Assembly: GCA_029207755.1 (NCBI GenBank)
Contig: JARCOQ010000003.1
Coordinates: 99,408,982 to 99,472,981, forward strand
Direction of reading: 5' to 3'
Length of the DNA: 64,000 nt
From: Chamaea fasciata
Lineage: Eukaryota; Chordata; Aves; Passeriformes; Sylviidae
In this document: positions 38,001-50,548 of the stretch, piece after piece
Layout of the letters: every line of letters begins with the position of its first letter
Numbering within the stretch: the stretch's first letter is position 1
Made by a program: the position numbers and the translations under genes
The notes under the pieces: model-generated
Database searches by the model: none
What the model saw: the letters and a program-made list of their open reading frames with translations, nothing else
Told to the model about the DNA's origin: nothing

Positions 38001-38274
38001 TGATTAATATTTTGCATTACTTGCAAAATACTTGCTTCCTAGTCTCTTAGGATTGTTAGTGAGGTACAGTACTGTAGTTGTCTGTTCCTTTTCTCTCTTT
38101 CTTAAGTAAAGATTACTTCCTCCCTCCCCTGGTTTCCAAGTGTCTTTCCAAGAAAAAGAACACAGCAACTCGTGATCTGGTTGGGTGGAGAGGGGATTTG
38201 CAATGGAAGCTATCCAGAGATGTGTTTCCAGGGAAAAACATATGCCATGAAATTCTGAATGAACCAAACTACAG
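35046..38274. other. Unique noncoding sequence, nothing recognised
   Basis: No gene or interspersed repeat was recognised. It includes the A-rich tract at 36678-36730, listed separately. Open frames are 70 codons or shorter except for the overlapping pair that begins after 38004. Confidence 0.5.
36678..36730. repeat. A-rich low-complexity tract
   Basis: Eighteen consecutive A bases (36678-36695) pass into degenerate AAAC-type sequence. No target-site duplication or retroposed body was recognised beside it, so it is called simple sequence and not a retrotransposon tail. Confidence 0.85.
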
Positions 38275-38316
38275 ACTACAACATTACAGAGGGGGACTAC
38301 AACACAGCAGAGGGGG
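38275..38316. repeat. 21-bp tandem duplication, two copies
   Basis: Two adjacent 21-bp units, each beginning ACTACAACA and ending CAGAGGGGG, differ at three positions. It lies inside the 144-codon open frame 38078-38512 and keeps that frame, because 21 is a multiple of three. The frame has no recognisable domain and is not called a gene. Confidence 0.85.
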
Positions 38317-38329
38317 AGAAGGGAACAGG

Positions 38330-38815
38330 CATTTAAACAAATGTGCATTAAAGCACCTGAGCCTTTATGGTCTGTTTAGAAACTTCTTGCCAAATATAAC
38401 ATTTAATTTCAATACCAGCATCAGCCTTAGATGTTATCTCTTCTACTTGATGCCAAGAGTTATTATTAATTGCTGTCTGAGTGCTCATCTTTATGCAGCA
38501 TGTGGAGACTGACTAATGTAGCATTTAGGGACTTTCAATCAATTCACATAAACGCAAGTCAAGGACTATTGCAGGGAACTTCCAAAGCAAGCATGGGAGT
38601 GGATTTAAAGTTTATTTGCTGGGAAAGTATTAGACAATCATCCCTTCTTTTACTGTGCAAGACTGTGTTTGGGTTAGAATCTGACCTAAAATTACATGAT
38701 TGCTGTTATCCTGACTGTTTCCATAGTTTGGTAGAGAATGAATTAAAAAATATAATTTCCAGTTTTACAGATTTAATGATAGTATTGATACTTCTCCCCC
38801 CCTTTAAAATGCTCT
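38330..38815. promoter_or_regulatory. Candidate conserved noncoding element
   Basis: A repeat-free AT-rich stretch with many TTTAAT, ATTATTAATT and TGATTG-like cores. It is spanned by two overlapping plus-strand open frames (144 and 115 codons) that have no family resemblance. The texture is like an enhancer-type conserved element, but no conservation evidence is available here. Confidence 0.15.
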
Positions 38816-39530
38816 AGTTACTGAATATTAATCTCTGCTTTTCATAGTAAATTATAGTTGCTCTTTGCAAACCCTTCCCTTCTTAAGTGCTAATTTTTAA
38901 GGGTGAGTTATAATAGCAGATAGGTTCCGGAAAATTCTTTATTCTGAGCTGTTTTCAGTTCTACTTATGTTTTTATGATAGATTGATATCCTTACATGCA
39001 TAGTGAAATCTTCAAAGCCTGCTGTTCCTTTCTGAAAGAAAATAAAATTCTTCAAACAATAAAAATTATTCCTTCCTAACCTGTGTATCTGATGTCACTA
39101 AACCTTTCTTTCTGAAGTTAAATAGAGCTTTTTCTAACCAAGGAGTAGGAAAACTAGGATATTATTTTTTGCCATGTCTGAATGTATTCTTTTCTACTCA
39201 CCTAATGACTCCACTTCTTTGGAAATCTTTAAATACATCTTAATCTGAAAAGGTACACTGATTAGAGTGCTCCTTCTCCTGTTTGCAATCAGGCTGTGTT
39301 TTGTTCCCTGAACTTCAAAGAGCTGATTATAATGCATCCTGGCTTCTTCTGGGTCTGGATTTTGATCTTATTCATAACAGGATAAATGGGAAAAACTTGC
39401 TTGAAATCACTGTCTCCTGTCAACAAAAATAAGATCTGACTTGGATTTTATTAAGAGTGAACTGTGTTTGCTGTTACTCACACTCCAACTCTCCACTGGT
39501 TTTCTGTCTGCCTCCAAATCCTCACTGCAG
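38816..39530. other. Unique noncoding sequence, nothing recognised
   Basis: AT-rich unique sequence. No gene, repeat or regulatory site could be supported. Confidence 0.55.
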
Positions 39531-39555
39531 GGTGTCCATACAGTGTATGGACACC
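39531..39555. other. Perfect 11-bp stem, 3-base loop hairpin
   Basis: The arm GGTGTCCATAC (39531-39541) and its exact reverse complement (39545-39555) enclose the loop AGT. It could form a cruciform in DNA or a tight hairpin in RNA. It is not followed by a T-run, and no gene lies beside it. No other inverted repeat that I noticed in unique sequence pairs as many bases. Confidence 0.8.
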
Positions 39556-39876
39556 TCAAGAACTCTAAATCTTATGTTTTTCCCACTTCTAATTCCTGCT
39601 TCTGGTGCTCCTGTCTTCTGCTTGCTCTCTCACAATACCTCTACAGGGTTTTTCACCCTCCCTTCTTCTCACAAATCCCTTCATCAGAGTTCTCTGTCCT
39701 GAGCTACTTAGCTACTTCAGCTGTTTGATTCACTAGAAATTATTCCAGATGCCATCCATATCTCTCCTGTTCACTGTTGAGTCCTCTTGCTGTGACTAAT
39801 TAGGACATTATCTGCTGTATGAAATAATGGCTTGCAATATTTGCTTCCTTTTGGGTCACAAGAGTGGGCAAATAAA
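39556..39876. other. Unique noncoding sequence, nothing recognised
   Basis: Unique sequence between the hairpin and the antisense CR1 end. Pyrimidine-rich in its first half. No gene or repeat was recognised. Confidence 0.55.
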
Positions 39877-40026
39877 CATAGAATCACAATTTCATAGAAT
39901 GGTTGGTGTTGGAAGACACCTTAAAGAACATCTTGTTCCAACTCCCTGCCATGGGCAGGGGCACTTTGGAGAACCACCAGACCGGGTTGCCTGGCCTTGA
40001 ACACTTCCAGGGATGGGACAACACAG
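39877..40026 (-). mobile_element. CR1 3'-end fragment
   Basis: On the plus strand it opens with CATAGAAT at 39877-39884 and again at 39893-39900, the reverse complements of two CR1 terminal octamers. It continues as the antisense of the CR1 tail (GTTGGAAGACACCTTAAAGA and CTCCCTGCCATGGGCAGGGG). Near 39970-40010 it matches the antisense of the ORF end (GGCCTTGAACACTTCCAGGG). A short internal deletion is likely, because part of the usual GATCAGGTTGCTC segment is reduced. The 5' truncation lies near 40026. Confidence 0.88.
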
Positions 40027-43000
40027 AAGCAGCATTTGCTTTTCTTCCTGTTTGCTTCAGTTGCATTTTTGACACCCTGTGAGGAGAGTTAACATGAGGC
40101 TTTTGTGAAGACAAGATGAACCTTGACATGGTTGACAGGAAAACATTGAGTGATAAAATACAGATTCCAAAGCCTTTTTCTTAATATGACTTAGTGTTTG
40201 TGAATTCTGTGCCTATAACCACCATACAACCACACTGTACTACAGAACTCATGTGTTTCAGCTAATTTGTTCTTCTGACCTGCTCCATGGGCAGTTCCCG
40301 CCTGCAGAGAAAACAGACCTCTGATGCGTTTGATATAGCCTTGGCTTTGTTCACTTACTGAGAAGAGATTTTTTTAGCCCTTTGGGGGAAAAATGCTTTT
40401 CCTGTGTACCTTCACTGGTCACAAAAGTAACAAAACGATCAGTTCCTAAACAGAGCTGCATGGCACTTTTCTACCTCTCTTTTCCAAGATAACAGGTCTC
40501 AAAATTGTCCTCATTAAGTGGTTGTAGCTACCATCACTGCATCACACAACCCATCTGCTCCCCACCTTCTAACAAAGGCAACTTTCTTCTGATCAATCCC
40601 TGGAAGTGCTGATGTGGAAAGGCTGCACCAAGAATTATTCATATTTCGTGTTGCCTCTTAATGGCATTTTGCAAGTTAAAGTTACAAGGAGCAGAAAGCA
40701 TTATGTCATTAACAAGCAAGAAGAAGAGAGAAGTGTGGAGCCATCAGAGAACTTCAGCACAGAGCAGTGTGGGACAAGGAATGTGTATTTATTTCCCGGA
40801 GGCGTTTTTCTAAATGAAGTGCAGTATGAGAAAAAGTCCATTGAGATATCTATTGAGATAGAAATAATTCAGAGAAAATGGAGAAATATATTTACCTCTG
40901 TTTTTTCCCGAAAAACAGTGATCAATGCAGCAGATATTTTCTTAGCTCTATGAGACATTCAAACGTATTCCTGTATGTTGTTGAGTTAATAGCAAACCAT
41001 TTAATGTCACTGGTTTCGTGGATCCCTGAATGTAACTTGGCCTTATCCCATGCCTGGCATTGCAGTGGAGACTTTCTACTATCAAACACAAGGAAAAAGT
41101 TTGCTTGAAAAATAAGCTGTATCATCAGGTCAGCTTTGTAGAATTTCTTGGAGCGTTATCTTGCAAGACCATTTGTTTATTAATGACATTCAGGTCAGGT
41201 GTCCAAAAGTCAACCTTGTGGGACAGCAAACATGTTTGGATCTGCACTCACCTGGAGCTGTTGGAGAGGACAGATAGCTCTGGAAGGACCTGTGGGGGAA
41301 AGTGGTAACTCTGAGTTTTGAAGGTTTGTAAGTCCTCTGAATATTACCATGCATGAATTGAATGTTCAAAGCAAAGCAAAAAATGCCACCATTATTGTTC
41401 AATGAGACTGTATAACATGGTTTGTGTTTCCCCTATTTTTATGGAAGAATGGCAGTAAAAAGTACTGGAAAAACTCTAGGAGGAGTTCTAGACTTGATGG
41501 AGGAAATGGGTATACTCCCAATAGCTTCATCTTGATGGTGGGATGGCATCTTCCCCAACATCAGTGATCCAAAAGACTGCTGCCTGGTCCATGTGATCTC
41601 CCCAGAATCTGCCTTTAAATCATCATTCCAGACACCAGAGAGGGCAATATCTCCTCTCAAGAAACTAATCCCCAAGTCTGTTGCCAGATGGACACAAAGA
41701 GCCACACCCACACTGTCAAGTTGTGTGGGCAAAAAAAAATAAGGAAGTTTATTTGGGATTAGGGTTTAAATAGGGTTTGGAGTTTGATCAGGGATTGGAG
41801 GATGAGGTTGACACCTCTTTTGACCCCACTGGTCAACCTAGAAGTCCATCAATTTGTCATTCCCCCAGGAAGGAATGCATTTTACAAAACATCACTCTTT
41901 GTTTATGTTACAATGCCTGAGAAACTCCAGTACAGAAATGTTAAACATCAGAAGGCTGAAAAAATCAGGGCGACACTAGTCCACTGATATTAAGAGCTTT
42001 TCCATGGGATCATTTGCCATACTGGAAGTCTCTCCCAGCTGATAGTGTTGATTGTGCTTTGTCTGGGAAGAATAAAATTAAACAGAGGAAAACACTGAAG
42101 TGAACTGATGTCTGGATTCACTGGGGTAGGACCAGGGAGAATTCTCCATTTGTTCTTACCTGTGTCGCTAGGTTAGCTTGATGCTGAAGATCCTTCCCTC
42201 TAAAAACCAAATCAAACCAAATTGGACCAAAACAAACCCACTCAAACCCCCCAAATTCCAGAAACAGACATTTGGAAGTGATATTATAAATGGTGACCAC
42301 CTGCCTTACCTCTGAGTGTCTTCTATATAACCACAAACAATTCTTTTAAAGGTATTATCTTCTGACAATCTTGCAAAATGTGTGTTTTCTATTGCTGATT
42401 GTAGTCACCACAGACAACTGGGACATAGAGATCCACATTTGGTCATATCCAGATGACAGACTCCTGAAGATATTGGATTTTTTAGAAAATAATGACTACA
42501 TCACCCTAAGAAAATTTGGGAGGTTTCATTTAGGAAAGGGAAAAGATTTTCCTATGACTGTTTCTAACCATATCTATCATATAAATTAAATAATGTCCTT
42601 CCTGTACTCTCTTCTATTTTTTTTTCCCCATGAGTGGTAGACTATTTTTTCCCTACATAGAGATACTAGGATTGAAAATTGGGGCAAATAAATCTGGATG
42701 GATTTTTTTTTAAATGTCATGTAGGGTTTTGTAGCTGAGGAATGCTGAAATGGATACTGAGTTAATGACACATTTATCGGACCCAAATGATCTCTTTTTC
42801 CTGATTGTTTAATTTGGAAAAGATGAACATCTTATCTTGTGTCTCCTTGCTTTCCTGGAGTTTTCACTGCTGCATATGGAGCCTGAGCATGGATCATAAC
42901 TCTCGTGTTGCCAGGTGGGGTGGGAGGGGAAGCAGCCCACAGAGCAGGCTTAAGATGCCTCAGTCATGGTAGCAGAATTCAGAGATGGATGCAGTGGTGA

Positions 43001-46000
43001 GAATGAAATTTGTGGTTGCAGTTAACTTAGTCTCTAGAATAAAAATTAAGACTATTGATGCAGCTTGGGGGTGGTGGGCTGAAAGAGGTGTCAGAGGATT
43101 TTGTGGACACACTCCGTGATTTAAGGCGCCTATTGGTTTTAGGGATTTTGATCCTGCTTATCACCTTCCTTCTGTTCTAGAACAAGGTCCATGACTTCCT
43201 GGTCTGTCCCATAGCCCTGGAGGAAGGATCCCCATTAACATCTTGAATACCAAGGAGAGCCCATCCCCATCTGCTCAGGCATATGCAAAACAGACAGTCT
43301 GAGAGCTGAACCAAAATTTTCATGGAAGGTTTGTCACCCAGAGCTTTACCGTGAATATAACTTGAATGGTCTGTAACGACTGGAAAGCAGAACAGTTAGC
43401 TGCAAATGTGCCATGTTAGTGACCTCTTTAATGGGATATTTCTCCTCAGATTACATGTGCATATTTCCAAGTGTGGGACCTCAGCTAACCTGACACCTGA
43501 CAGATGAAGGTTTGAACAGGAGACCTTGTGGGGCTTTCAGTTGCTGCCTGGATGGAGATCTGCGGTGTGGCACATGAGCAGTCAAAGCAGCAGGATAGAT
43601 GGCTCTGCATGTCCCTGCTCACCTTGTCCCCCGGGCCCTCCTGCCCACTGGATGTTGCTGTTGTTATACTGCTGTAAATATGGCTACTACCTTTGCTCAT
43701 TCCTTAGCAGACACTTTCCTCATGAATAGGTTGATGACCTTTCTGGTTTCTTGGTCAAATTACAACCAAAGAATTGCCTTTGTGCTTTCATGCATCCATC
43801 TCAAAATTTGCCACACAGTCTTTTTCCCTCTGGCAGCTCTCTCCTGAGTTGGCTGAGTTTCAGTAGTGAACGAACAAAGTACTTTTGCAGGAGGGGATCA
43901 GCTGCCATCAACCAAAGCAGCTCTGCTCATTATAATGGAGTTTTTCTTGGACCCACTGATGGTCTCACCCAGGTTCCCTAAAAGCACCTGGGATTCAGGT
44001 GATGAGAACACAGCATTATCTCAGTGCTGGCTGGTGCATGGGAGGATCCCAACCACAGCCATCAGGATAATTTTTATAAGTAGAAAGCCTCTCAGCAAAG
44101 CTTTGCCCTACAAGACATATTGACCAGGACAGTCTCCAGCTGCAGCCCTGGTATCCGTCCTGGCCCAGTGGAGTGGGCTGTATGAGTACAGCAGAGCTGC
44201 CTGGGCAGGTTTGCTTAGATTGAAAGGTGATAACCACTGCTGCTCTGAACTCTCTGAGTGTACAACCCAAACGTTATTTGTGTTGTAATAATGCCTTCAG
44301 GTTCCCAAAGACATTAAGGACCTCACTCTGTTATATTCTCCTCACAGGAGACCGTCACTGGCCCATGCGCTGCCAGAATAAAGACAAATGCGTCATTCTG
44401 TGAACAGTGCAGGTAATGAAGCTCACATCCGTACAGATTTGTAGCCTATGTGTCTATTCTTTTCCAGAATGCTCCCTCCCTCCCCTTCCCACATCCTCAC
44501 TGTCCCTCCAACTATTGCTACAGAAACACCAGTTTATCTCTACAATGACATTTTTTCTCTTCCTCAGGCCCAGACCCAGGCCAGGGGCAGAGCCCACCCT
44601 CGCTGTGGTGGGGATGGAGGCAGTATGCACCCTGGCTGTTTCAGAGCTGCGTGTGTGGTTTGGGCAAGAAGTATGCACTCACTGAATGCCTGGAAAAAGG
44701 GCTGCACTGAGGAGGGAGCTTCGGAGCTGCCTCTGGTGAGGCCATGGGGTTGGCTTTAATTCCTTAAGCTCACAGAAACATGATGCAAGCAGCTCTTCAG
44801 CCAGGGACAGTGTTTGATGACATTTAAAATGATCAGGTTCAATATAGCTTTATGCCTATTAAAACCATGTAAGATCTCCACCCAGATTTTATGGCAAACA
44901 ATTCCTCTCTGTTTCTGACCTGATTTTTAAGTACTCCGGGACTGTAGTAGGAACTCTTTACTGTTCTTTTAAAAAACTCTTTATGGGGAAAAGGAGCACT
45001 GCTAAGTTGTGGAAAACACAATATCAACGTATGCGCAATTAGTATGTGTAACAATATCTCTTCCAAGTACATTTATCACCATGTATCTAATCACCTTCTC
45101 TGCTCCAGCTGCAGAGGCATTGTAGTCTCTCAAAAATGTAAATTAAAGAATCCACTGATGAATCTGTTGTGCAGATTTAGCATGTTGATGAAGAGGATTT
45201 CAGGTGCATCAGAGAAGCATTTTTTTACAGCATGCATCTGGTTATTACAGAGTCTTGGTGAGGAAAGGCCCTATGGTGGGATCTCTGGTGACCATGAGCA
45301 CAAGCTCCATATCAATGGCTTTGCCTGCACTCAACTAAATTGTAGTCTAAGGATCAAACATCATGCCCAGCTCCAACAGGGGCACCTGAGATCTACACAT
45401 GTGTATTAGAATCAGCCCTCTGTGACCTCTGAATATTTTAGGCAGTCTAGTCTAATGCAACAAGGTGAGTTTAAGACACATTTGATCTTTGGCTACTATT
45501 GGATCTTCTCTGACTTCCGTATCTTGTTTGAATATTTTTCTGCCTATCCATAGGTGCTGTCTAGTAAGAAATACATTTCCTAATCTTCCCACATTGTTAG
45601 TGAAACAAGAAAAGACTTGAGTCCTTCTGAAATTGTTTTTATCTCCATTGTCTCAGTTGTGAGCCTATGAGAGTTACAATCCTACTTTAGGCACTTAAAG
45701 ATTACATTGGATGCATTTAGACTTGATTTCCATTCTCTCTTTGGTTGCAACATTTCACCTCTAAGGAATGAAGGATTTCTGTTACAGTGCTTATGTCGTA
45801 CCACAACCTTTAGGAGAAACTGAAAGGCAGAAAACAGCAGTGATCACAAATGAAAAAGGAAAGCACAGTTTCTAACAGCAGAAAAATAACTTCCACCCAT
45901 CCCCCCATCCTGAGTTGTCAGCCTGCCACTAGACCTCCCTACCCACTCACTTCTGCCTCTCCTGCTGGGCTGGGCAGCAGTTTTCCTTCTTTTCTTTATT

Positions 46001-48330
46001 TTTTCAGTAGAGTTAAAGAAATCAATGCAAGTAAGAAAAGGAAGAGAGCGAAGGAAATGATGAAGAGACTTGGGTGACAGTTAGGGGGTGGAAATGAAAG
46101 TGTGGGTGTGAATGCTAGAATGAGAAAAAGAGAGAGACTGCCTTTTAAAAACAGGAAACATCTGATAAATAACCCTGAGTAAAGCCATGAGTACAGGAAA
46201 GAGTAGAGCAGACACAGGGAACATAGATCAAATGAAGAAGAAAATAAATGCAAATGAAGAATGAATAAGAAGTGTAAGATAAGAAAACTGAGTTTGGTTA
46301 AGCTAATTTTATTTACACTTTAAAAGAAAAGTTTCTTCCTGAAGACAACGTACATCACAGCTAAAAACAAAAACAAAAACCTACAAACAAACCAAACAAA
46401 TGATGTCAGGCAGAAAAGGATGACAACTCATACTGCCTGCCTTCTTCAGTCTTCACAATAAACATATGAAAATGGCTCTAAGCATGGAAATCCTGCTGCA
46501 GAAATCCACTGCTGCCAGAAGTCCTGCAATGGAGAGATTGCAACATGGATAAGCAACCCTTTGGAAGCTAGGCATGTATCCCACTTCATCTTGAACCACT
46601 TGCCTCCTTTTTCAGGTACATCTGTAAAAATGATTGAGTGGAAGATGGGGGCAGATGTATACAAGAGAACAATACTTTGACAGAAAGCAGTGGTTTGTGG
46701 CTGGGTGTGTTTATCTCAGCTTCCTGGGCTTTCAGAGGCCTCTCTCTTCCCCAGGCTCCAACCTGCTCTTGCTTTTCCCTTGAAGGAGTGTTAGGTTACT
46801 GCTGCAGATTTTTTAAAACAGTGATGTGAAATATCCTGCTTCTGTCACCATTGCCTAATTGATGCTTTTCCTAGGACTCCTTGGATTAGTTAGAGCAGGG
46901 CCAGCTGGCACTTACTGACAATTACTCTGAGGAAGGGATTGTAGTCTTCCCCATCTTCCATCACTACAAATCAAGCTGGCCAGAGGGAGGAGAGGCTATT
47001 TTTTATATCAGGTAACAGTGTTTGATGGAAGATAAGCAGAAACAATCAAAACTAAACTAAAGAGTTTCTACTTCTTGAAAGGAAAATAACCTCGTCTACC
47101 AGCTTTTGCTAACTATGGGACATCAGCTCCACAAAATTACCTCCTTAAGGATCTGGCCCAGACACACTGTAAGCATCTGCAGATCATGCAGGAACAGGAA
47201 ATAATGGCAGGGAAAAGGAAGGCAAATGGCACCCTCTCTCATCTGGAGAAATGAAGAGAATGGGCAAAATTTTGCAACCCTTGGTAAGATGGTGTGGAAA
47301 AGATGAAGATTAAATATCACTCATAAAAATAAGCAAGACAAGCATAGAAGCAAAAAATTAGTAACTAAATTACTCTGATCTTGCCAAATTCCTTTCATTT
47401 ATGGTGTTTAGCTTTAGAAAAGCTGTGAAGAATCTATAGTAGGAGGATAAACCAATCCAGAAAACATGTAGCATCTTTCCTAATATCAGTAGAAGATCAG
47501 CTCTGAGGCAGGTTCCAGGTTTTGACGAGCTGGTGGTCATGGCTGGTGGTCAAGGCAATCCAGCTAGATGTTTGGTCTGGTGGTGTGTTGAAAACCCTGG
47601 CTGTGGCAGGGGAACTCTGCTGTTCTCCTGTCAGCAGGCTGCTGGTCTTCTCCTAAGTAAGGAACATGCACTTCAGTGTGTGTTCAACCTTACTGTGTAT
47701 TAAACAGTACATCTCCCGGGAAGTAAAAAGCAGGCTGCAAGCAGCCTTCTGTTTAGTCAATTGAATTTTACTAGTCCAGTTTAAAAGATTGTCCCTACAT
47801 CTTCTGAATCAGCTGATACAGGGGTCAGTGAGACTTGTAAGGAGAACTGCTTTGGTTGGGTGACTTACCAAAAAGACAGTAAACGCAGATTAGTTGTGTG
47901 CATGATATGAATGGGAACATAATGACAAATTCCTCATGCATGGCTTCAGTCCTGTTTCTTCCAGCAAAGACACATGATTATCAACACGCTGCTAAGACTA
48001 TCCCCACAGAGTTGGAGCCTTGGGGTCTTGGATTTGGGCTGATGCGCTCAGCATATAAGAGCCATTTGGAAATGATGATCTGTAGGTCGTTGTGAAATAA
48101 AGTGTGTAATCCAGCAAGTGCCAGCGTGAAGGCTAGTGGGAGTCTGCTATTCTGGGATCCCTAGACATTCATTCTGTGGGCCAGTGTCCTCTGAAAATAT
48201 CCTCACAGGTCCTTGTTGATGCCATATTTATACATCTTGAATTCCAGCTTCAGTTTATCAGATGGTGTCACATGCTATGCAGTCCAGGGAGACAGCCATG
48301 GTTTTAATTTGTTCCCTCTTTCTCCTACTA
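40027..48330. other. Unique noncoding sequence, nothing recognised
   Basis: No gene or interspersed repeat could be supported. The longest frames are 115 codons (40606-40953, plus) and 121 codons (45044-45409, plus), neither with a recognisable domain. A-rich and CA-rich low-complexity sequence lies at 42201-42256, an AAAAAC run at 46363-46400 and a purine-rich stretch at 46000-46260. The 41437-41790 part has a TTTAAA/AATAAA-like arrangement on the minus strand that recalls an LTR, but no ends or duplication could be found. At 44.4-44.76 kb overlapping frames follow a pyrimidine run ending in CAG, with no exon identity. Confidence 0.45.
46363..46400. repeat. (AAAAAC)n low-complexity tract
   Basis: Three AAAAAC units followed by degenerate CAAA units. 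Confidence 0.8.
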
Positions 48331-48346
48331 CCCCCCCCCCCCCCCC
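48331..48346. repeat. Poly-C tract, 16 bases
   Basis: Sixteen consecutive C bases on the plus strand. Homopolymers of this length are prone to sequencing and assembly error. Confidence 0.85.
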
Positions 48347-50416
48347 AATTAAAAAGTATTTTTTGCATGGCTCCACTGCAGTCACCCTTTTAGTTTTTCA
48401 TGATACCTTATTTTATTGTGCCTTTCAAGTAAGAAATCATGAGGATAAGCTGTTAATTTGGCTTTTATTTTAATGAGCTGTAAGACATTCTTGTCTTCAT
48501 CCATTCCTTAGGACTGCACCATGGAAATTTTGTACTTATGCCATTTTTGCCCCTTCTTGTTTTTCTAGTGTTTATTTTTGTCCTTTCTAGAGAGTATGAG
48601 CATTGAGCCCCTCTGTTGATGTGTCTTGGGTTTTATGCTGCACCAAACTTCTTTGTGAGGGTCCCTTCTTCCACATAATTTTAACATGCACATTATTTAC
48701 ATGCACAAAGTTGCAATTTGGGCTGTGTTGATTCACATTCATTTCTGAGTTGTGTATGTACAGAGAAGGAGCTGTGCTGTTTTTTTTTTTTTTTTAAGAC
48801 ATATTTATAGTTGTTTTTCTGACCGCAGATAGCTGACTGGGAGATTTCCTTGGAGATTGCTTGAGTTTACTTTGAATGTGGTCAGTGGTGACAGTGCATG
48901 AGATGCAGACAACATACTGAGCTCTAACACAGTTGCTACAGTTCCCACAAGTGCAATTACTGAGTAATCTCAGGGTTAGTTGCTGTAAACAGGGTGGATG
49001 AGCCTAAAGTGAGTCCAAGTGCTAATCAGCACACTAAAGCACACCCAGGTTCGTATCACAAGTGCTGTAATTACCAGCCAGGAGGAATCAGAACTGTTGA
49101 CAGTGAACTGAGTCAACTAAATACTGGTAAGTGTGGACATGGATATGGCTGTGTGTTGGCCTCAGAGCTGATATTCTAAGATAAGCTGCGAGTCAACTTC
49201 TGAAAATACTGAGCTTTTGGAAATGGTTCTGTGATATGAAACTGGAAAAGAAGGAAATTCGGAGTTCCTGAAGGTAGATGGAAATTGGCAGCTGATATCT
49301 CGTTTCAATCTCCTAAATTGCAATTTACAGAATTGCCGTAGCTGAACCAGTTAAGCAAGGCCTGACTTTGCTGTACATAGAAATAATCTGTGTCTGCCTG
49401 CTGTGATGGCAGTCATGGTTTTCTCCTGCTGGTTGTCCCAGCAAGCCTCCACCCATGCTGGGAACTTTAGCTGCTCCTGATGTCTCTAAAATATGTACAA
49501 ACTCAGCTTCTCAAGATGTGCTGGCTGAGTCCAGGTGACTAAAAGAGAGCAGGAATTTCTGCTGCCCTGGGATCAGTGAATACAGATTGTCCTGCTGCAA
49601 AGCAAGTTATCAAAAATCAGGGATGTGGTTTACTAATGTAGAAATAAAACCCCTCAAACTGGATTTTGCTGGGGCAGGAGTGACTAGTGTAAATTAATTG
49701 TGTAGTGTACCAAAGCTTAGAGGCTTGAAAAATATGGGAAAGGAGGCGAAATATTTGGTTGCCACCAGAGTAATAACTACAGTACTGCTACTGTCAAGAC
49801 AAGAAACTAAACCTGCGTTATGCAGGGAGTAGATGTTTCAATCAAAGGGGAGTTTCATGCTCTCAGCACTGGGTGGGATATGCTCTTTGCCTGACAGATA
49901 TTGAGAGGGATAATTCTCTTGCAGCTTTCAAGTAAATAGAGGTGAAATTGAAGTTTGCACTGGGAGATCAAACTGTATTAGGCAATAAAATTTGCTCTGA
50001 CTTACACTGTGAGTGCCTGCATTGGCTCCCAGGTGGATGTATGACAGGGGCAGCGCTGGGGCTGCGTGGGTGCCACTACTGCACATTGTTTGTTTCTGTC
50101 ACTATTCTTCCTGTTTCCCAAGCAGTAATGCTTAACAGTAAATTAGCCAAGGGTGACAAAAATCCCTTAGGCATGACTCCAAATCCCTCCCACCAGCTGT
50201 AATTTATTGTGACTTAATTTTGGGCCAATATTTCCTTCTTGTTGAAAAATTGCTCTACCATTCCCTTTAGCTCTTTGACCTATGACTCAAAAAGCAGCAG
50301 CCTTGGTGCGCTGCATGTTTGTGTGAGCCCTGGCACCTGATGAAAAGCTTTCCAAACAAAACTCTGTGCCTAAGTAGACAAAAGATACATGCCTAATTAA
50401 ATTCTCCCCTGCTGCC
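48347..50416. other. Unique noncoding sequence, nothing recognised
   Basis: No gene or interspersed repeat was recognised, apart from a T16 homopolymer at 48780-48795. Open frames are 86 codons or shorter. Confidence 0.5.
48780..48795. repeat. Poly-T tract, 16 bases
   Basis: Sixteen consecutive T bases. On the minus strand no AATAAA stands at a suitable distance before it, so it is not read as a retroposed tail. Confidence 0.85.
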
Positions 50417-50447
50417 TTTTTTTTTTTTTTTGGGGGGGGGGGGGGGG
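50417..50447. repeat. T15-G16 compound homopolymer
   Basis: Fifteen T bases run straight into sixteen G bases. The G half can form a G-quadruplex on the plus strand. Exact lengths are uncertain, because such junctions are hard to sequence and often mark polymorphism or assembly compression. Confidence 0.85.
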
Positions 50448-50525
50448 TGATGTTTATTTAAAATGTAGGATTATTGATTTCTCTTCACATTAATTAGATT
50501 AAAATGCTGTGGGTGTTTTCCTCTT

Positions 50526-50548
50526 CCCCCACCCCCCCTCCCACCCCC
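50526..50548 (-). repeat. C-rich tract, minus-strand G-quadruplex motif
   Basis: C runs of 5, 7, 3 and 5 bases are separated by A or T. The minus strand therefore meets the G-quadruplex pattern. It lies about 80 bases from the plus-strand G16 run. Confidence 0.8.

Noticed and set aside
41437..41790. LTR-like stretch on the minus strand (TTTAAA and AATAAA close together)
   Set aside because: No TG...CA ends, no target-site duplication, and the two signals are too close for a normal U3-R layout.
44541..44759. Pyrimidine run ending in CAG followed by a less AT-rich open frame, looking like an exon
   Set aside because: Frames are open on both strands, the translation has no familiar motif, and no clear donor site bounds it.
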